Shown here in pieces: positions 16,866-27,200 of a stretch of DNA of 64,000 nt. Position numbers and translations under genes: made by a program. The DNA is from Bacteroidales bacterium UBA6397 (lineage in GTDB: Bacteria; Bacteroidota; Bacteroidia; Bacteroidales; UBA932), in the NCBI GenBank assembly GCA_002439875.1, contig DJQB01000008.1, positions 1 to 64,000 of the forward strand, written 5' to 3'. The notes beneath the pieces were generated by a model. That model did no database searches and had not been told where the DNA came from. It saw only the letters and a list, made by a program, of their open reading frames with translations. Positions within the stretch are counted from its first letter, which is position 1. Each line of letters starts with the position of its first letter.

Positions 16866-19800
16866 ATGGAATCCATACACGACCAGATACAGCCCTTTGT
16901 CAAGGAAAGCGACTTTGAGCAGGCTTTGACCCAGACTCTTCAGCAGCACGGGTGGGGAGAAAACGATGTGATCATGTATCCTACGGAGGAACAGCTCGTC
17001 CAAAATTGGGCTAAGATCCTCTATGAGAACAACAGAAGCATTGACCGGCTCGGAAACGCGCCATTGACCCAGACCGAGATGCAGCAAGTCATCGATCAGG
17101 TGAACAGATGCTCTTCTCCATTCAACACAAACCGCTTCATAAACGGTGAGCAGGTGGTCATAAAGCGTGACAACCAGGCTGACACCTTAAACTGCGGCAA
17201 GGAGGTATATCTCAAGATTTTCGATGCAAAGGAAATCTGCGCCGGACAAAGCCGCTACCAGATTGCACGTCAGCCCAAGTTCCGCGCATCCAATGATTTG
17301 GCTGGAAACCGCCGTGGGGACATCATGCTCCTCATAAACGGAATGCCGGTCATCCACATCGAACTGAAACGCTCCCGAGTGGATGTCTCGCAGGCGGTGT
17401 ACCAGATCAAGCGTTATACCCACGAAGGAGTGTTCTCCAGCGGTATGTTCTCATTGATCCAGATATTCGTGGCGATGACGCCGGAGGAGACGCTCTACTT
17501 CGCGAACCCAGGATGTGAGGAGAACTTCAAGCCAGAGTTCTGGTTCCATTGGGAGGATTTCAATAATATTGTTGTGAAAGACTGGAAGAAGGTGACGCAG
17601 GACCTTCTGTCCATTCCGATGGCGCATCAGATGGTGGGATATTACACTATCGCGGATGACAAGGACAAGACGCTTAAAGTACTGCGTTCATACCAGTATT
17701 TCGCGGTAACCAAAATTGCCGACAGGGTTCACAAGACCAATTGGGATGACCATGAGCACCGTGGCGGCTACATCTGGCACACGACTGGCTCCGGAAAGAC
17801 GATGACTTCTTTCAAAGCTGCTCAATTGGTCGCCGGTTCTGGGAACGCAGACAAGGTCGTGTTTCTTATGGATAGAATAGAACTGTCCATCCAGTCGCTT
17901 GACGAATACCGCGGATTCGCGGGTGATGACGATTCCGTCCAAGACACACAGAACACTATGATGCTGGTGTCCAAACTCCAGAGCACGGACAGGGATGACA
18001 GGTTGATAGTCACTTCCATACAAAAGATGTCAAACATTAAAGGAGGAACTTCCATAAGTCAAGACACTATCAATGGAATCGGACGCAAGCGGCTCGTTTT
18101 CATAATTGACGAATGCCACAGATCCGTCTTCGGAGATATGCTAGTAAGCATAAAGAACACTTTCCCGAAGGCGTTGCTTTTCGGGTTCACCGGTACGCCT
18201 GTGTTCGAGGAAAACGCTCATAACGAGATAACAACCGAGACGCTCTTTGGTGATATGCTCCATAAGTACACCATTGCCAGCGGAATTCCAGACGGCAATG
18301 TGCTCGGATTCGATCTTACTATGGTAAACACGTACGATGAGGATGAACTTCGGGAAAAAGCCGCTTTCTCTCAGTTAGGAATCCACAATATTGACGAACT
18401 GGATGCAGCCTCTGAAGCAGACAAAGAAACTTACCGGCATTTTATGGAAGACCTTGAAATGCCTGACACCTACAACGGAAAGGATGGTGAAATATGCAGG
18501 GGCATAGAACATTATCTTCCCAAGGATCTTTATCAACAGTCGGTCCATCATCAGGCGGTGGCAGCCGACATCTGCGCGAATTGGCACAGGCTCAGCAAGA
18601 ACGGCAAATTTCACGCAATTCTTGCTACTCAGAATATTCCGGAGGCAATAGAATACTATCATCTGTTCAAGGCACGGTATCCGTCTATGAATGTGGTGGC
18701 TGTGTTCGACAACAACATTGACAACAGCGATGAGGGAATAGCCCGTGAGGATGCGATCGTTGAGATGCTGACGGACTATAACCTCAAATACAAAACATCG
18801 TTTCAAGTGGCGACGTACGGAAAGTACAAAAAGGATGTCGCCAAAAGACTTGCACATAAAAAACCTTATGTAGGAATAGAGAGCGATCAATCTTTGCAGA
18901 TAGACCTTCTTATAGTAGTGACACAGATGCTGACAGGATATGATTCCAAGTGGATCAACACTCTCTATGTGGATAAACTCCTGAAGTATGTGGATGTTAT
19001 TCAGGCGTTTTCGCGTACTAACCGCCTGTTCGGCCCTGACAAGCCATTCGGCATTATCCGCTATTACACTTTCCCATACACGATGAAACAGAATATTGAT
19101 GACGCGTTGGAAGTGTATGTCGACAGACCGCTTGGGGTGTTCGTTGACAAACTGGAACAAAACCTGAACAACATCAATAGTCTGTTCCTGCATATTCGTG
19201 ACATCTTCCTGAGTCACGAGATAATGAATTTCGAGAAGCTGCCTGAGACGCGGGAAGACCGCAATATGTTCGCGAAGGATTTCTCGAAGATGACCCATCT
19301 TCTGGAGGCCGCCAAACTGCAAGGGTTTCTATGGGATAAAACAAGATATGAGTTCCCGCACGGTGAGACATACACTGATGTGTCAATGGAATTGGACGAG
19401 AACACGTACCGGATTCTGTTGCAGAGATACCGTGAACTGTTTGACCGTAATTCTTCCGGAGGTGATGAAACCGTGTTCGACTACCCTATTGATACCTACA
19501 TTACAGAAACGGGAACCGGTACCATTGACGCTGAATACCTGAACTCTCGTTTTGAAAGGTTCATCAAGAACCTTTATACAGAAGGTCCGGGAAGCGATCT
19601 GACGAGAACGGCTTTGCGTGAACTGCACAAGACATTCGCAATGCTTTCTCAAACAGACCAGCGGACAGCGATTGTGATTCTGCACGACATCCAAAGCGGT
19701 GACCTTCATCTGGAGGCAGGCAAGACGATTCAAGACTATATCTCCGACTATCAACTCAAGGAACAATATGGTCAGATTTCCATTCTTCACGATGCCACAG

Positions 19801-20774
19801 GATTGAACGTCAGTATGATGACGAACATTCTTAAAGGCGATGTGGATGAAAGGAACATCAATGAGTTCAACCGTTTCGACAATCTTAAGCTGACGCTGGA
19901 TCTTCAAAAGGCAAGGATATTTGTCTCCAAGGTTGAAGGTAATGATGTCGCAGCCAGATTGGTTGTTCCCAAAGTGGACAAACTGCTTCGTATGTTCATA
20001 CTCCAACCGCAGATGCGTGGTGCCATAATCAAAGCCTACCAAGAGGAAAATATGACATTGGAAACCGCCCTACGGGAAAGCACTTCAGAAGACATCACAT
20101 TTGAGCGCCTTGAAGAAGAGGTCAGTGCCTCTTCGCCTAGTGCTCAGGACGTTGATAATAATCCGAATGACAAACTCAATTCAGATAAGATTCTGTCCGA
20201 AACTGAAAGAACCCAACTGGTCAAGGATAAAATAAACAATGTCGTGTCCGAATATTTGAAGGATTTCAGTCGCTGTATGAGACCTGTGACAGAAATGGTT
20301 GATGGTTTGTTTAAGGTGCTAGACATCAAGTCAATTGAGTCACTCGATGGAGTTAAGATGTATATCAGCCAGGCTCTTGATTCCTTATATGTCAACGAGA
20401 AACCAACAATCGTGGATAAGTTCGTGTCATTCAATCTTATCGTAACAAAGTTCGAGGCTTATTTGAAGAAACTGTATTATGTCCTCAATAAGACTGAGAT
20501 CCAGGCAAGGGGCCAGGCAAGACGCATAGGGGAAGATGCTATGTGGGCAGATGTCATCTACGCATTTCCGTGTCTGTGGGATCTTAAGTACGACAAGGAT
20601 GCCAGATACCAGCAACTGTATCAATTCCTGAAACTCGTAAAAGGCTGGCGAAATGAGCAATCACACCTCTCGCCTACAGCATCCGAAAAGGAAGTTGACA
20701 CTGCTATTAATATATGCCTGACAATGTACATATTCACGACAGGATGTTGCCTAACGGAATTAGAGAATGCCTGA
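16866..20774 (+). CDS. hsdR: Type I restriction enzyme motor/nuclease subunit HsdR
   Basis: It translocates and cuts unmodified DNA. The protein has 1302 residues from the ATG at 16866; a TTG 21 bp upstream is possible but less likely. The N-terminal nuclease domain shows GDIMLLING...VIHIELKRS (PD-(D/E)XK) near residues 150-170. The motor has Walker A TTGSGKTMT near 306 and the DECH box near 414 (FIIDECHRSVFGDM). A helical C-terminal part of about 400 residues probably contacts the methylase core. It lies 32 bp after hsdS, completing hsdMSR in one operon, and all motifs are intact. Confidence 0.95.
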   Translation: MESIHDQIQPFVKESDFEQALTQTLQQHGWGENDVIMYPTEEQLVQNWAKILYENNRSIDRLGNAPLTQTEMQQVIDQVNRCSSPFNTNRFINGEQVVIKRDNQADTLNCGKEVYLKIFDAKEICAGQSRYQIARQPKFRASNDLAGNRRGDIMLLINGMPVIHIELKRSRVDVSQAVYQIKRYTHEGVFSSGMFSLIQIFVAMTPEETLYFANPGCEENFKPEFWFHWEDFNNIVVKDWKKVTQDLLSIPMAHQMVGYYTIADDKDKTLKVLRSYQYFAVTKIADRVHKTNWDDHEHRGGYIWHTTGSGKTMTSFKAAQLVAGSGNADKVVFLMDRIELSIQSLDEYRGFAGDDDSVQDTQNTMMLVSKLQSTDRDDRLIVTSIQKMSNIKGGTSISQDTINGIGRKRLVFIIDECHRSVFGDMLVSIKNTFPKALLFGFTGTPVFEENAHNEITTETLFGDMLHKYTIASGIPDGNVLGFDLTMVNTYDEDELREKAAFSQLGIHNIDELDAASEADKETYRHFMEDLEMPDTYNGKDGEICRGIEHYLPKDLYQQSVHHQAVAADICANWHRLSKNGKFHAILATQNIPEAIEYYHLFKARYPSMNVVAVFDNNIDNSDEGIAREDAIVEMLTDYNLKYKTSFQVATYGKYKKDVAKRLAHKKPYVGIESDQSLQIDLLIVVTQMLTGYDSKWINTLYVDKLLKYVDVIQAFSRTNRLFGPDKPFGIIRYYTFPYTMKQNIDDALEVYVDRPLGVFVDKLEQNLNNINSLFLHIRDIFLSHEIMNFEKLPETREDRNMFAKDFSKMTHLLEAAKLQGFLWDKTRYEFPHGETYTDVSMELDENTYRILLQRYRELFDRNSSGGDETVFDYPIDTYITETGTGTIDAEYLNSRFERFIKNLYTEGPGSDLTRTALRELHKTFAMLSQTDQRTAIVILHDIQSGDLHLEAGKTIQDYISDYQLKEQYGQISILHDATGLNVSMMTNILKGDVDERNINEFNRFDNLKLTLDLQKARIFVSKVEGNDVAARLVVPKVDKLLRMFILQPQMRGAIIKAYQEENMTLETALRESTSEDITFERLEEEVSASSPSAQDVDNNPNDKLNSDKILSETERTQLVKDKINNVVSEYLKDFSRCMRPVTEMVDGLFKVLDIKSIESLDGVKMYISQALDSLYVNEKPTIVDKFVSFNLIVTKFEAYLKKLYYVLNKTEIQARGQARRIGEDAMWADVIYAFPCLWDLKYDKDARYQQLYQFLKLVKGWRNEQSHLSPTASEKEVDTAINICLTMYIFTTGCCLTELENA

Positions 20775-20785
20775 ATAAGAAATTT

Positions 20786-21835
20786 ATGGAAAAGAATATA
20801 TTGATACGAAACAGTACGGCAGAATTTCTGACTTTCGTTATGGAAGGAAAGGAGGATGGAATTCAGGTGCTATATAAAGATGAGAGTATCTGGGCAACAC
20901 AGAAAGCGATGTCTATACTTTTCGATTGCTCAATAGACAACATTGGATTACATTTGAAGAATATATATGAAAGTGGAGAATTAGACAAGGGGCGAACTAC
21001 CGAGAAATTCTCGGCAGTTCAAACTGAGGGATCCAGGAATGTCAGGCGAAGCACCTTGTTCTATAATCTGGATGCGATCATATCCGTTGGCTATCGTATT
21101 AACTCAATTCGCGCCACACAATTCCGGCAATGGTGTACAAATGTCTTGAGGCAGTTCACAGTCAGGGGATATGTCATCGACAGGAAACGTATGGAAAACG
21201 GGAGTTTCCTCGGAGAAGATTATTTTGAGCATTTACTTGCCGAGATAAGAGAAATCAGACTGAGCGAGCGCAGGTTTTACCAAAAACTAACAGACATCTA
21301 CGCCACTGCTATTGATTATAATTGCGATGCTCCGACAACTCGCTTGTTCTATAAGAAAGTTCAGAACAAGATCCACTTTGCCGTTCACGGACATACCGCC
21401 GCTGAACTCATTGTCGGAAGGGCTGATGCAAATAAGGAGAACATGGGATTGACGACTTGGGAAAATGCGCCAGATGGTAAAATTGTGAAATCCGATGTAA
21501 GCATAGCCAAAAACTATCTGAACGGCTTGGAATTGGAGGATATGAGCAAACTCGTGAACGCCGTTTTGGATATGGCGGAACGCATGGCTGATCGTCACAT
21601 CCCGATGACAATGGAAGACTGGGCAAAAAGGATTGACATTATTCTTGAGGCCGGAGGCGATAAGATTTTGGATGACTCCGGAACAGTGACTGCAGAGTTC
21701 GCAAAAAGTTTTGCTGAATCAGAGTTCGAGAAGTACCGTGTAATTCAAGATAGGATATTCCAGTCTGACTTTGATAGGCTGAGTGATGATATTCTTTTGG
21801 ATTTTGGCAAAGACGATATGGGCTGTACTCTGTAA
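20786..21835 (+). CDS. RhuM-family protein
   Basis: A 349-residue protein with the RhuM signature: an N-terminal segment VLYKDESIWATQKAMSILF, then a regular YNLDAIISVGYRINSIRATQFRQW (ending in the ATxFRxW motif), and a Fic/Doc-like tail with FAVHGHTAAELIVGRADA. RhuM genes were named from a Salmonella pathogenicity island and are often found next to type I restriction systems; their function is not settled. The gene starts 12 bp after the hsdR stop and probably belongs to the hsd transcript. I chose the ATG at 20786 (MEKNILIRN) because the longer frame overlaps hsdR. Confidence 0.85.
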   Translation: MEKNILIRNSTAEFLTFVMEGKEDGIQVLYKDESIWATQKAMSILFDCSIDNIGLHLKNIYESGELDKGRTTEKFSAVQTEGSRNVRRSTLFYNLDAIISVGYRINSIRATQFRQWCTNVLRQFTVRGYVIDRKRMENGSFLGEDYFEHLLAEIREIRLSERRFYQKLTDIYATAIDYNCDAPTTRLFYKKVQNKIHFAVHGHTAAELIVGRADANKENMGLTTWENAPDGKIVKSDVSIAKNYLNGLELEDMSKLVNAVLDMAERMADRHIPMTMEDWAKRIDIILEAGGDKILDDSGTVTAEFAKSFAESEFEKYRVIQDRIFQSDFDRLSDDILLDFGKDDMGCTL

Positions 21836-21875
21836 AGTTCATATCTTTATCAAATCACAACGCATTACGATTTCA

Positions 21876-21907
21876 TTTGCATTTCCAATAAATAATCATT
21901 ATAATTG
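21876..21907 (+). promoter_or_regulatory. Promoter of the hipB-like gene
   Basis: TTTG at 21876-21879, a 20-bp spacer and TATAATTG at 21900-21907. This fits the Bacteroidota consensus with one mismatch in the -7 box. The first codon lies 26 bp downstream. Confidence 0.55.
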
Positions 21908-21933
21908 CCTAATAATACCAACACATTGCGAAA

Positions 21934-22131
21934 ATGAAGAGGATTGGCATTCAGATTAAAGAACGGCGGAAGGCACTTGACATAACACAAACGGAGCTTG
22001 CGGATCTCGCTGGAATCAGCACAAACACTGTAGTGGCGGTGGAGAGAGGGCAAGGAGACCCTAAAATCTCCACTTACCAGTCAATCTGCGAGGTGTTGGG
22101 ACTTGAAATGGCAACTAAACTAAAGGACTGA
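21934..22131 (+). CDS. HipB-like antitoxin (XRE helix-turn-helix), 65 aa
   Basis: The whole protein is one XRE-family helix-turn-helix: KERRKALDITQTELADLAGI, then STNTVVAVERGQGDPK. It lies 4 bp ahead of a HipA N-terminal domain gene, the standard hipB order. It is expected to repress the operon and to hold the HipA kinase inactive. Since the kinase gene downstream is broken, it may now act only as a repressor. It has its own well-spaced promoter. Confidence 0.85.
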   Translation: MKRIGIQIKERRKALDITQTELADLAGISTNTVVAVERGQGDPKISTYQSICEVLGLEMATKLKD

Positions 22132-22135
22132 AATC

Positions 22136-22462
22136 ATGAGACTTTGCGAGATCTTCCTGCACGGAATAAAATGCGGGACACTACTGGAGGATGACAATAA
22201 GGAATATTCATTCACTTACGACAGAGCGTATCTCCTTGGAGAAAATGCCGAACCGGTGAGCCTTACCTTACCGCTCAGGAATGAGCCATATCACTCAAAA
22301 TATCTCTTTCCGGCCTTTGCGAATATGCTTTCTGAAGGAGAGAACAGGCAACTTCAGTCACAGCTTCTCAGAATAGATCCAGAGGATGACTTCGGGATAA
22401 TGCTGGCGACCTGCGCATTTGACACCATAGGTGCTATCACAGTCAAAACCATCGAAGCATGA
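22136..22462 (+). CDS. HipA N-terminal subdomain protein, 108 aa
   Basis: This matches the HipA N1 subdomain (GIKCGTLLEDDNKEYSFTYD, then PVSLTLPLR and FPAFANMLSEG), which in many Bacteroidota is encoded apart from the kinase lobe. In HipA it contacts HipB and the DNA. It appears intact and ends with a TGA that overlaps the next start (ATGA at 22459), so it was built to be coupled to the kinase gene, which is damaged here. Confidence 0.85.
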   Translation: MRLCEIFLHGIKCGTLLEDDNKEYSFTYDRAYLLGENAEPVSLTLPLRNEPYHSKYLFPAFANMLSEGENRQLQSQLLRIDPEDDFGIMLATCAFDTIGAITVKTIEA

Positions 22463-23084
22463 ACAAATTAAACATCTGCCCGTCAACGCTCGAAGAGGGA
22501 TATGCCACATATTCACCATCGGCAATAAGGTCTCTATTCGAAGGCAAGAAGATTTTGCCGCTCTACTCGGCTACAGCAAAGACAATGGTGGAATTAACTA
22601 TAAATACGCCAAAGCAAGCTATGAGGAATGTGCCGGGGTGATACGCCAATACGTTAAAGCATCACTTGTTGACATAAGACGCTTCTACAGGCTGATCCTT
22701 TTCAACTTCGTGACGCTTAATGACGATGCCCACCTTAAAAATTTCTCACTTATCGAAAGAAACGGGGAATATAGGCTTTCCCCTGCCTATGACCTTGTCA
22801 ACACATCACTGCAACTCCGGGAACCTCGCATATTCGCATTGGATAGGGGTCTTTTCAAAGAGGGTATGAATATGTCGGACACGCATAACATAGGCCACGA
22901 TGATTTCACCGAGTTCGGGAGGAGGATCGGACTTCCGGGAAAGGTGATAGCCAAAGAATTGGAGACATTCTCATCTCCCGTTCCCAAAGCCCTACAGCTA
23001 ATCGAAAGGTCTTTCTTATCTGAAGAATTGAAGAAAGCCTACAAAGCATCCTACACCTACAGATGCAAGATGCTTACTTTTTGA
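22459..23084 (+). pseudogene. HipA kinase lobe, broken by internal deletion and frameshift
   Basis: The gene starts in one frame with MNKLNICPSTLEEGYATYSP, the normal start of this HipA subfamily. After about 35 codons the match moves to another frame (QEDFAALLGYSKDN onward), which then reads to 23084. The piece that should lie between is missing: the glycine-rich GVQxKLSL loop, the YILKP lysine and the ITKRFD region, about 130 residues by comparison with relatives I remember. The remaining lobe keeps LNDDAHLKNFSL and SPAYDL. Without its ATP-binding half it cannot be an active kinase. The junction lies near GGCAAGAAG (around 22541), a likely recombination seam. Confidence 0.8.
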
Positions 23085-23099
23085 CAATCAGGAAACTAA

Positions 23100-24116
23100 T
23101 CACTCATTCCGCTCAAGGATCTTTCGGATGCGGGCGAGGAAGCGTTGGCGGAAGGGGTCGGGGGAGACGATGCGGATGTTGTCGGCGTACCTCAGCAGGA
23201 CGGCTTCCAGCTCAAAGTTCGGGCGGACGGTCACTTTCATTTTGGCCGGGTCCTCTGGAGAGACGTACTCCTTCATAAGACGGAGGCTGCTATGGAACGG
23301 TTTGGTCAGCAAATAATTATAAGTCTTCTCATCGTACACAAGGAACTCAATGTCCTGAACAGGTACATTCTCCATAATGGTCACGCCAACCACGTCCTTG
23401 AAGTATTCATCAAAGCCGCCTCCGCTATAAGGAATATATTCAATGCCATCCACGACAGAGAATCCCTTTATCCTGTCCAACGCAAAGTTCCTGATGGCCT
23501 GCACCTTCACATCGAAACCTAGCAGGAACCAGCGACAGTTGTATTGCTTCAGATAATACGGATGGAATATTCGATCCTCCTCTTTACCAAAGGCTGGTGA
23601 ATATCTTATCTTCAACACCAGCCTTCCCACTATCGCCTTGAAGAGTCCATCGAAATTATCAAACCCGACGAGGTCTTCGTTGCTTTCAAATCCTACGCAG
23701 TCAAAATTCCCCGATGTCAGGCCAAATTCCTCAAAGCGCTTGGCTGCGTCCTCTAGTTCATCGAAATACGGCAGGCCCTTGAAACGTCCGAGCATTTGGA
23801 TCGTGTCGCGGATCATCTTGGCCTCATCTACAGACAACGGTCTGTTGTTTATCGAAAAGCCAGGATCCGCATACCGATAATAGACACGCCCCCGCTCATC
23901 TCTCATTTTGACAATCGCATCGGGATATTCTTTCATCAGATTCTTTATGTCAGCGAACACCTGACTTCTGCTGACTGTCGCTTCAGGGGCATCCGAAGTC
24001 CGGATTGCATCGCTGCATTCCCGGATTAGGTCTTCAATGTAATATCTCTTGTCTTTATCCTTAAAGCAAGCGTCCAGACGATGGTACCTTGCCATGGCAT
24101 TCTTGTTCAGCGGCAT
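23100..24116 (-). CDS. WYL-domain transcriptional regulator
   Basis: A protein of about 338 residues. The N-terminus (MPLNKNAMARYHRLDACFKD, then KDKDKRYYIEDLIREC) is the winged helix usual in Bacteroidota WYL proteins. The middle holds the WYL domain (KIRYSPAFGKEEDRIFHPYYLKQYNCRWFLLGFD) and a C-terminal WCX-like part follows. WYL proteins bind nucleic-acid or nucleotide ligands, and several control phage-defence operons. The frame runs on to a TTG, but the ATG at 24116 gives the conserved N-terminus. It lies 100 bp after sbcC on the same strand and may be transcribed with it. Confidence 0.85.
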   Translation of the reverse strand: MPLNKNAMARYHRLDACFKDKDKRYYIEDLIRECSDAIRTSDAPEATVSRSQVFADIKNLMKEYPDAIVKMRDERGRVYYRYADPGFSINNRPLSVDEAKMIRDTIQMLGRFKGLPYFDELEDAAKRFEEFGLTSGNFDCVGFESNEDLVGFDNFDGLFKAIVGRLVLKIRYSPAFGKEEDRIFHPYYLKQYNCRWFLLGFDVKVQAIRNFALDRIKGFSVVDGIEYIPYSGGGFDEYFKDVVGVTIMENVPVQDIEFLVYDEKTYNYLLTKPFHSSLRLMKEYVSPEDPAKMKVTVRPNFELEAVLLRYADNIRIVSPDPFRQRFLARIRKILERNE

Positions 24117-24216
24117 ATTCCTTAACAATTAAAAGGCAGCAATATTCATTAATTCAACTTCCAAATAGGCAATTTCATGCAGCAAAATGTATGAGTTTGC
24201 AGCAAACAGATCTCCA

Positions 24217-27200
24217 TCAGGAAACCACCGTCACGGTGCTCGTGGCCGTGCGCTCGTTCTGGTTGACTTCTATCCGGACAGGGATCTTCTCCTGAAGTTC
24301 TTCGATGTGGCTGATTATGCCTACCTGCCGGCCGGACTTGGTGCGGAGGGTTTTCAGCGTGTTCACGGCATTCTGGAGAGGCTCACCGGAAAGGGTTCCG
24401 AAACCTTCGTCGATGAACAAGGTGCCGACTGCCAGACCGTCACCGATGTCAGACAAAGCCAAGGCCAGGGAAAGGGACACAAGGAAGCTCTCTCCACCGG
24501 AAATCGTGCTTGCCGGACGGGAGACGTAGCCTTGGTAGGCATCCTCGACCTCAATGACGAACGTACCCGGTACGACTTTCAGGACATACCTGTCGGTCAG
24601 GTCGTTCATGTAGCGGTTTGCTGCCTTCACAAGGCTGCCAAGGACGTAACTCTGGGCTATCTTCCTGAAATTCTTGCCGTTACTGTCGCCAATCAGATCG
24701 TTCAGGCGGTTCCACATCAGCAACTCATTCCTTAGATTGTCAGCAATCTCTTTCAGTCTGCCGACCTTTCCACGGTTCTCCTCATCCTGCCTCAGAGCCT
24801 CCGTCAGAAGAACCTCCTGACTGGCAGCGTCAGACATTGCCTTGTCATTTATCTTGTACAAGTCATCCAAGCGCTCAACCGTGTCCTCGTCCTCTAGCGA
24901 AGGCTTGTTCAATTGATGCTCAGACTCATTCCGCTGATCCGTGGCCAATGCGACTTTAGCAGCTGCTAACTCGTCAGAAGCCTTTTTGTGCCTGCGTTCT
25001 ATCTCAGCGATAGCTGTCTCTGAATATTCAGAAAGAGCCTTCAACGCTGCTCTGTCATATTCAGAATGCTCCTCTAAAAACGCCTCAACCTTGGCTGACT
25101 CAGCTTTGGCGTTTTCCTCGGCAAGAGCAAGTTTGTGCCTTTCCAGAATCAATGCGCTCTTGACAGACTCCGCCTCCATTGACAGTTCCGGAATATTCAC
25201 GGTCTCACCCCTCGTCAGTTCTTTCCACGACGGCATCATCTCCTCTATGGCCTCCACAGTTCCCTGCACGAAGCCAATCCGAGCCCTCAACTCATCAATC
25301 TTCTTGCTCAGGCTCTCCGCACGCTCCACCCTCTTCTGGTGCGAACGAACCGCCTCCTCAAGATTTTTCATGAATATCCGAGTGTCCTCACTCCAGTTTT
25401 CACCCCAAGGAGAGCCGGCAAGAATGCCTCCGACAGCTTGCTCAGCCGACAAAACGGACTTTCGCCTGTCAGACACCAACGCCTCCACCCTTTCGATCTC
25501 GGATTTCTTGGACTGGACATCATTATCCGCCTTGACACGCGCAGCAACAGCCTTATCCACTGCATCTCTTGCAGCAGTACTTGACTTCCGAGCTTCAGCG
25601 GCTTCTTTTTCAAGACGGGCACAAACCTTCTCTTTTTCAATAAGTTCAGATAGACGCTGACATATTCCCTGACTCATCGTCTGAAGCGCCAGCTTGGTGC
25701 CGTCATCAACAGTCGCCAGACCGCATTTCTTCGCAGCCATATTCACGGATTCCGTCATCCGGTCCACCTCACTGTCATTCTCGAAGGCGGATTTCCGTTT
25801 CTGCAACTGCTCCGACTCCGCCCCAATCTCAGCCACAAGACGATCGTAACATTCCTTGTCATTACGGTAAATTATCCTAGCCTCCTCACACGCACTCTCC
25901 ATTGGAGCGAGACGTTTCCGCAGCTCTAAATCTGTCGGCAACTCTGACTCGATCTCCCTCATGCAGACAGGGCAGATGTCCCCGACCTGAAGGTTGTTAC
26001 GGATAGCCTTGACGGTGTCCTCAACCGTCATGCTTAACTTTCTATAGACTTCGTCAGCCAACTCAGATTTAATGCGGGAAGCATCAACGGCCTTGGCTAG
26101 AGAGTCTCGTTCAGCGATCTTGCCTTCAAGCCTCTTCTCTTTCTCAGCGATGTCTTGCGCTTCTGTCTTGCGCCTGGCAATCAGTTGTTCAAGGAGCGAA
26201 AGTCGATCCTGAGCCAGCTTGACATCCACTGACTTATCTTTCAGGTCGCCTATCTCCTTGCGGACAGCAGCGGCATCAGACTCGGCCAAAGCCTCTTCCG
26301 CCTTCTTCTGAGTTTCCTCCGCAAGCATCCTCTCTCTCCCGGCCTCAGACTCCAGCGACTTAGCCTTTTCCGATGCCGGAAGCCACACCCCCGTCAAATC
26401 CGACCTTAGGCGCAAAAGCTCGACTTCTGATTCGCGAATATATTCCCGTCCGCTCTCGATAACTCCTATGTGCCCCGCTATGGTCTGCTCCTTCTCAAGG
26501 ACAGGCAGCAAAGGAGCATCCTTTTCCAGCTCAGCTTCAACAGAGGCTTTATCCTCGGCAAGCCTCTTCTCCTCGTCACTCAGGAAAGCCAAACCGCCCT
26601 TTACCGACCGGTATCTCTCTGACAGTCCAGAAAGACTTGTTCTTGCCTCCTGAGCCGCCGCCTCTTCCTGCTTCTGGGTTTCCATATTCACTCGTACCAC
26701 CTCAGTAGCCCTGAACGAGACCGCAAGGTTCTCCTCAGCGAGATATTCATCAGTCCTTGTCACAGCCTCTCTTTCTGAGACAGCTTTGGAGTCAGACTCA
26801 ATCGTAGCCTTCAATTTGGCGTCCTGGTTCAGCCAATCCCTTTTCTTGCCGCACTCGTCCCTTGACGCGCGGGCGGATTCCACTTCAGCCAACTTGTCTT
26901 CCTTCTCCTTGAGTTTCAGTTTCTTTTCTTCCTCGGAAAGAATCTTGACATCGCTGATTTTCCGCTCGGCGTCCTTCCAGGCCTCCTCTTTCCGCCTCGT
27001 TATCTCATAAACCTTGGCTCCGATCTTCGTGTAGACGTCCACACCGGTAATCTTCTCCAGAATATCAGCCTTCTCGTTGTCCTTGCTGTTGAGGAATCTG
27101 GTGAACTCTCCCTGTGCCAGCATCGTGGTGCGGCAGAACTGGTTGAAACTCAGGCCGACGGCAGAGGCAATTTCCGCATTGACTTCCTTACTTCCCACGT

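Noticed and set aside
18375..19322. 315-codon frame antisense to hsdR
   Set aside because: It lies inside the intact motor subunit gene. Its composition follows the codons of hsdR.
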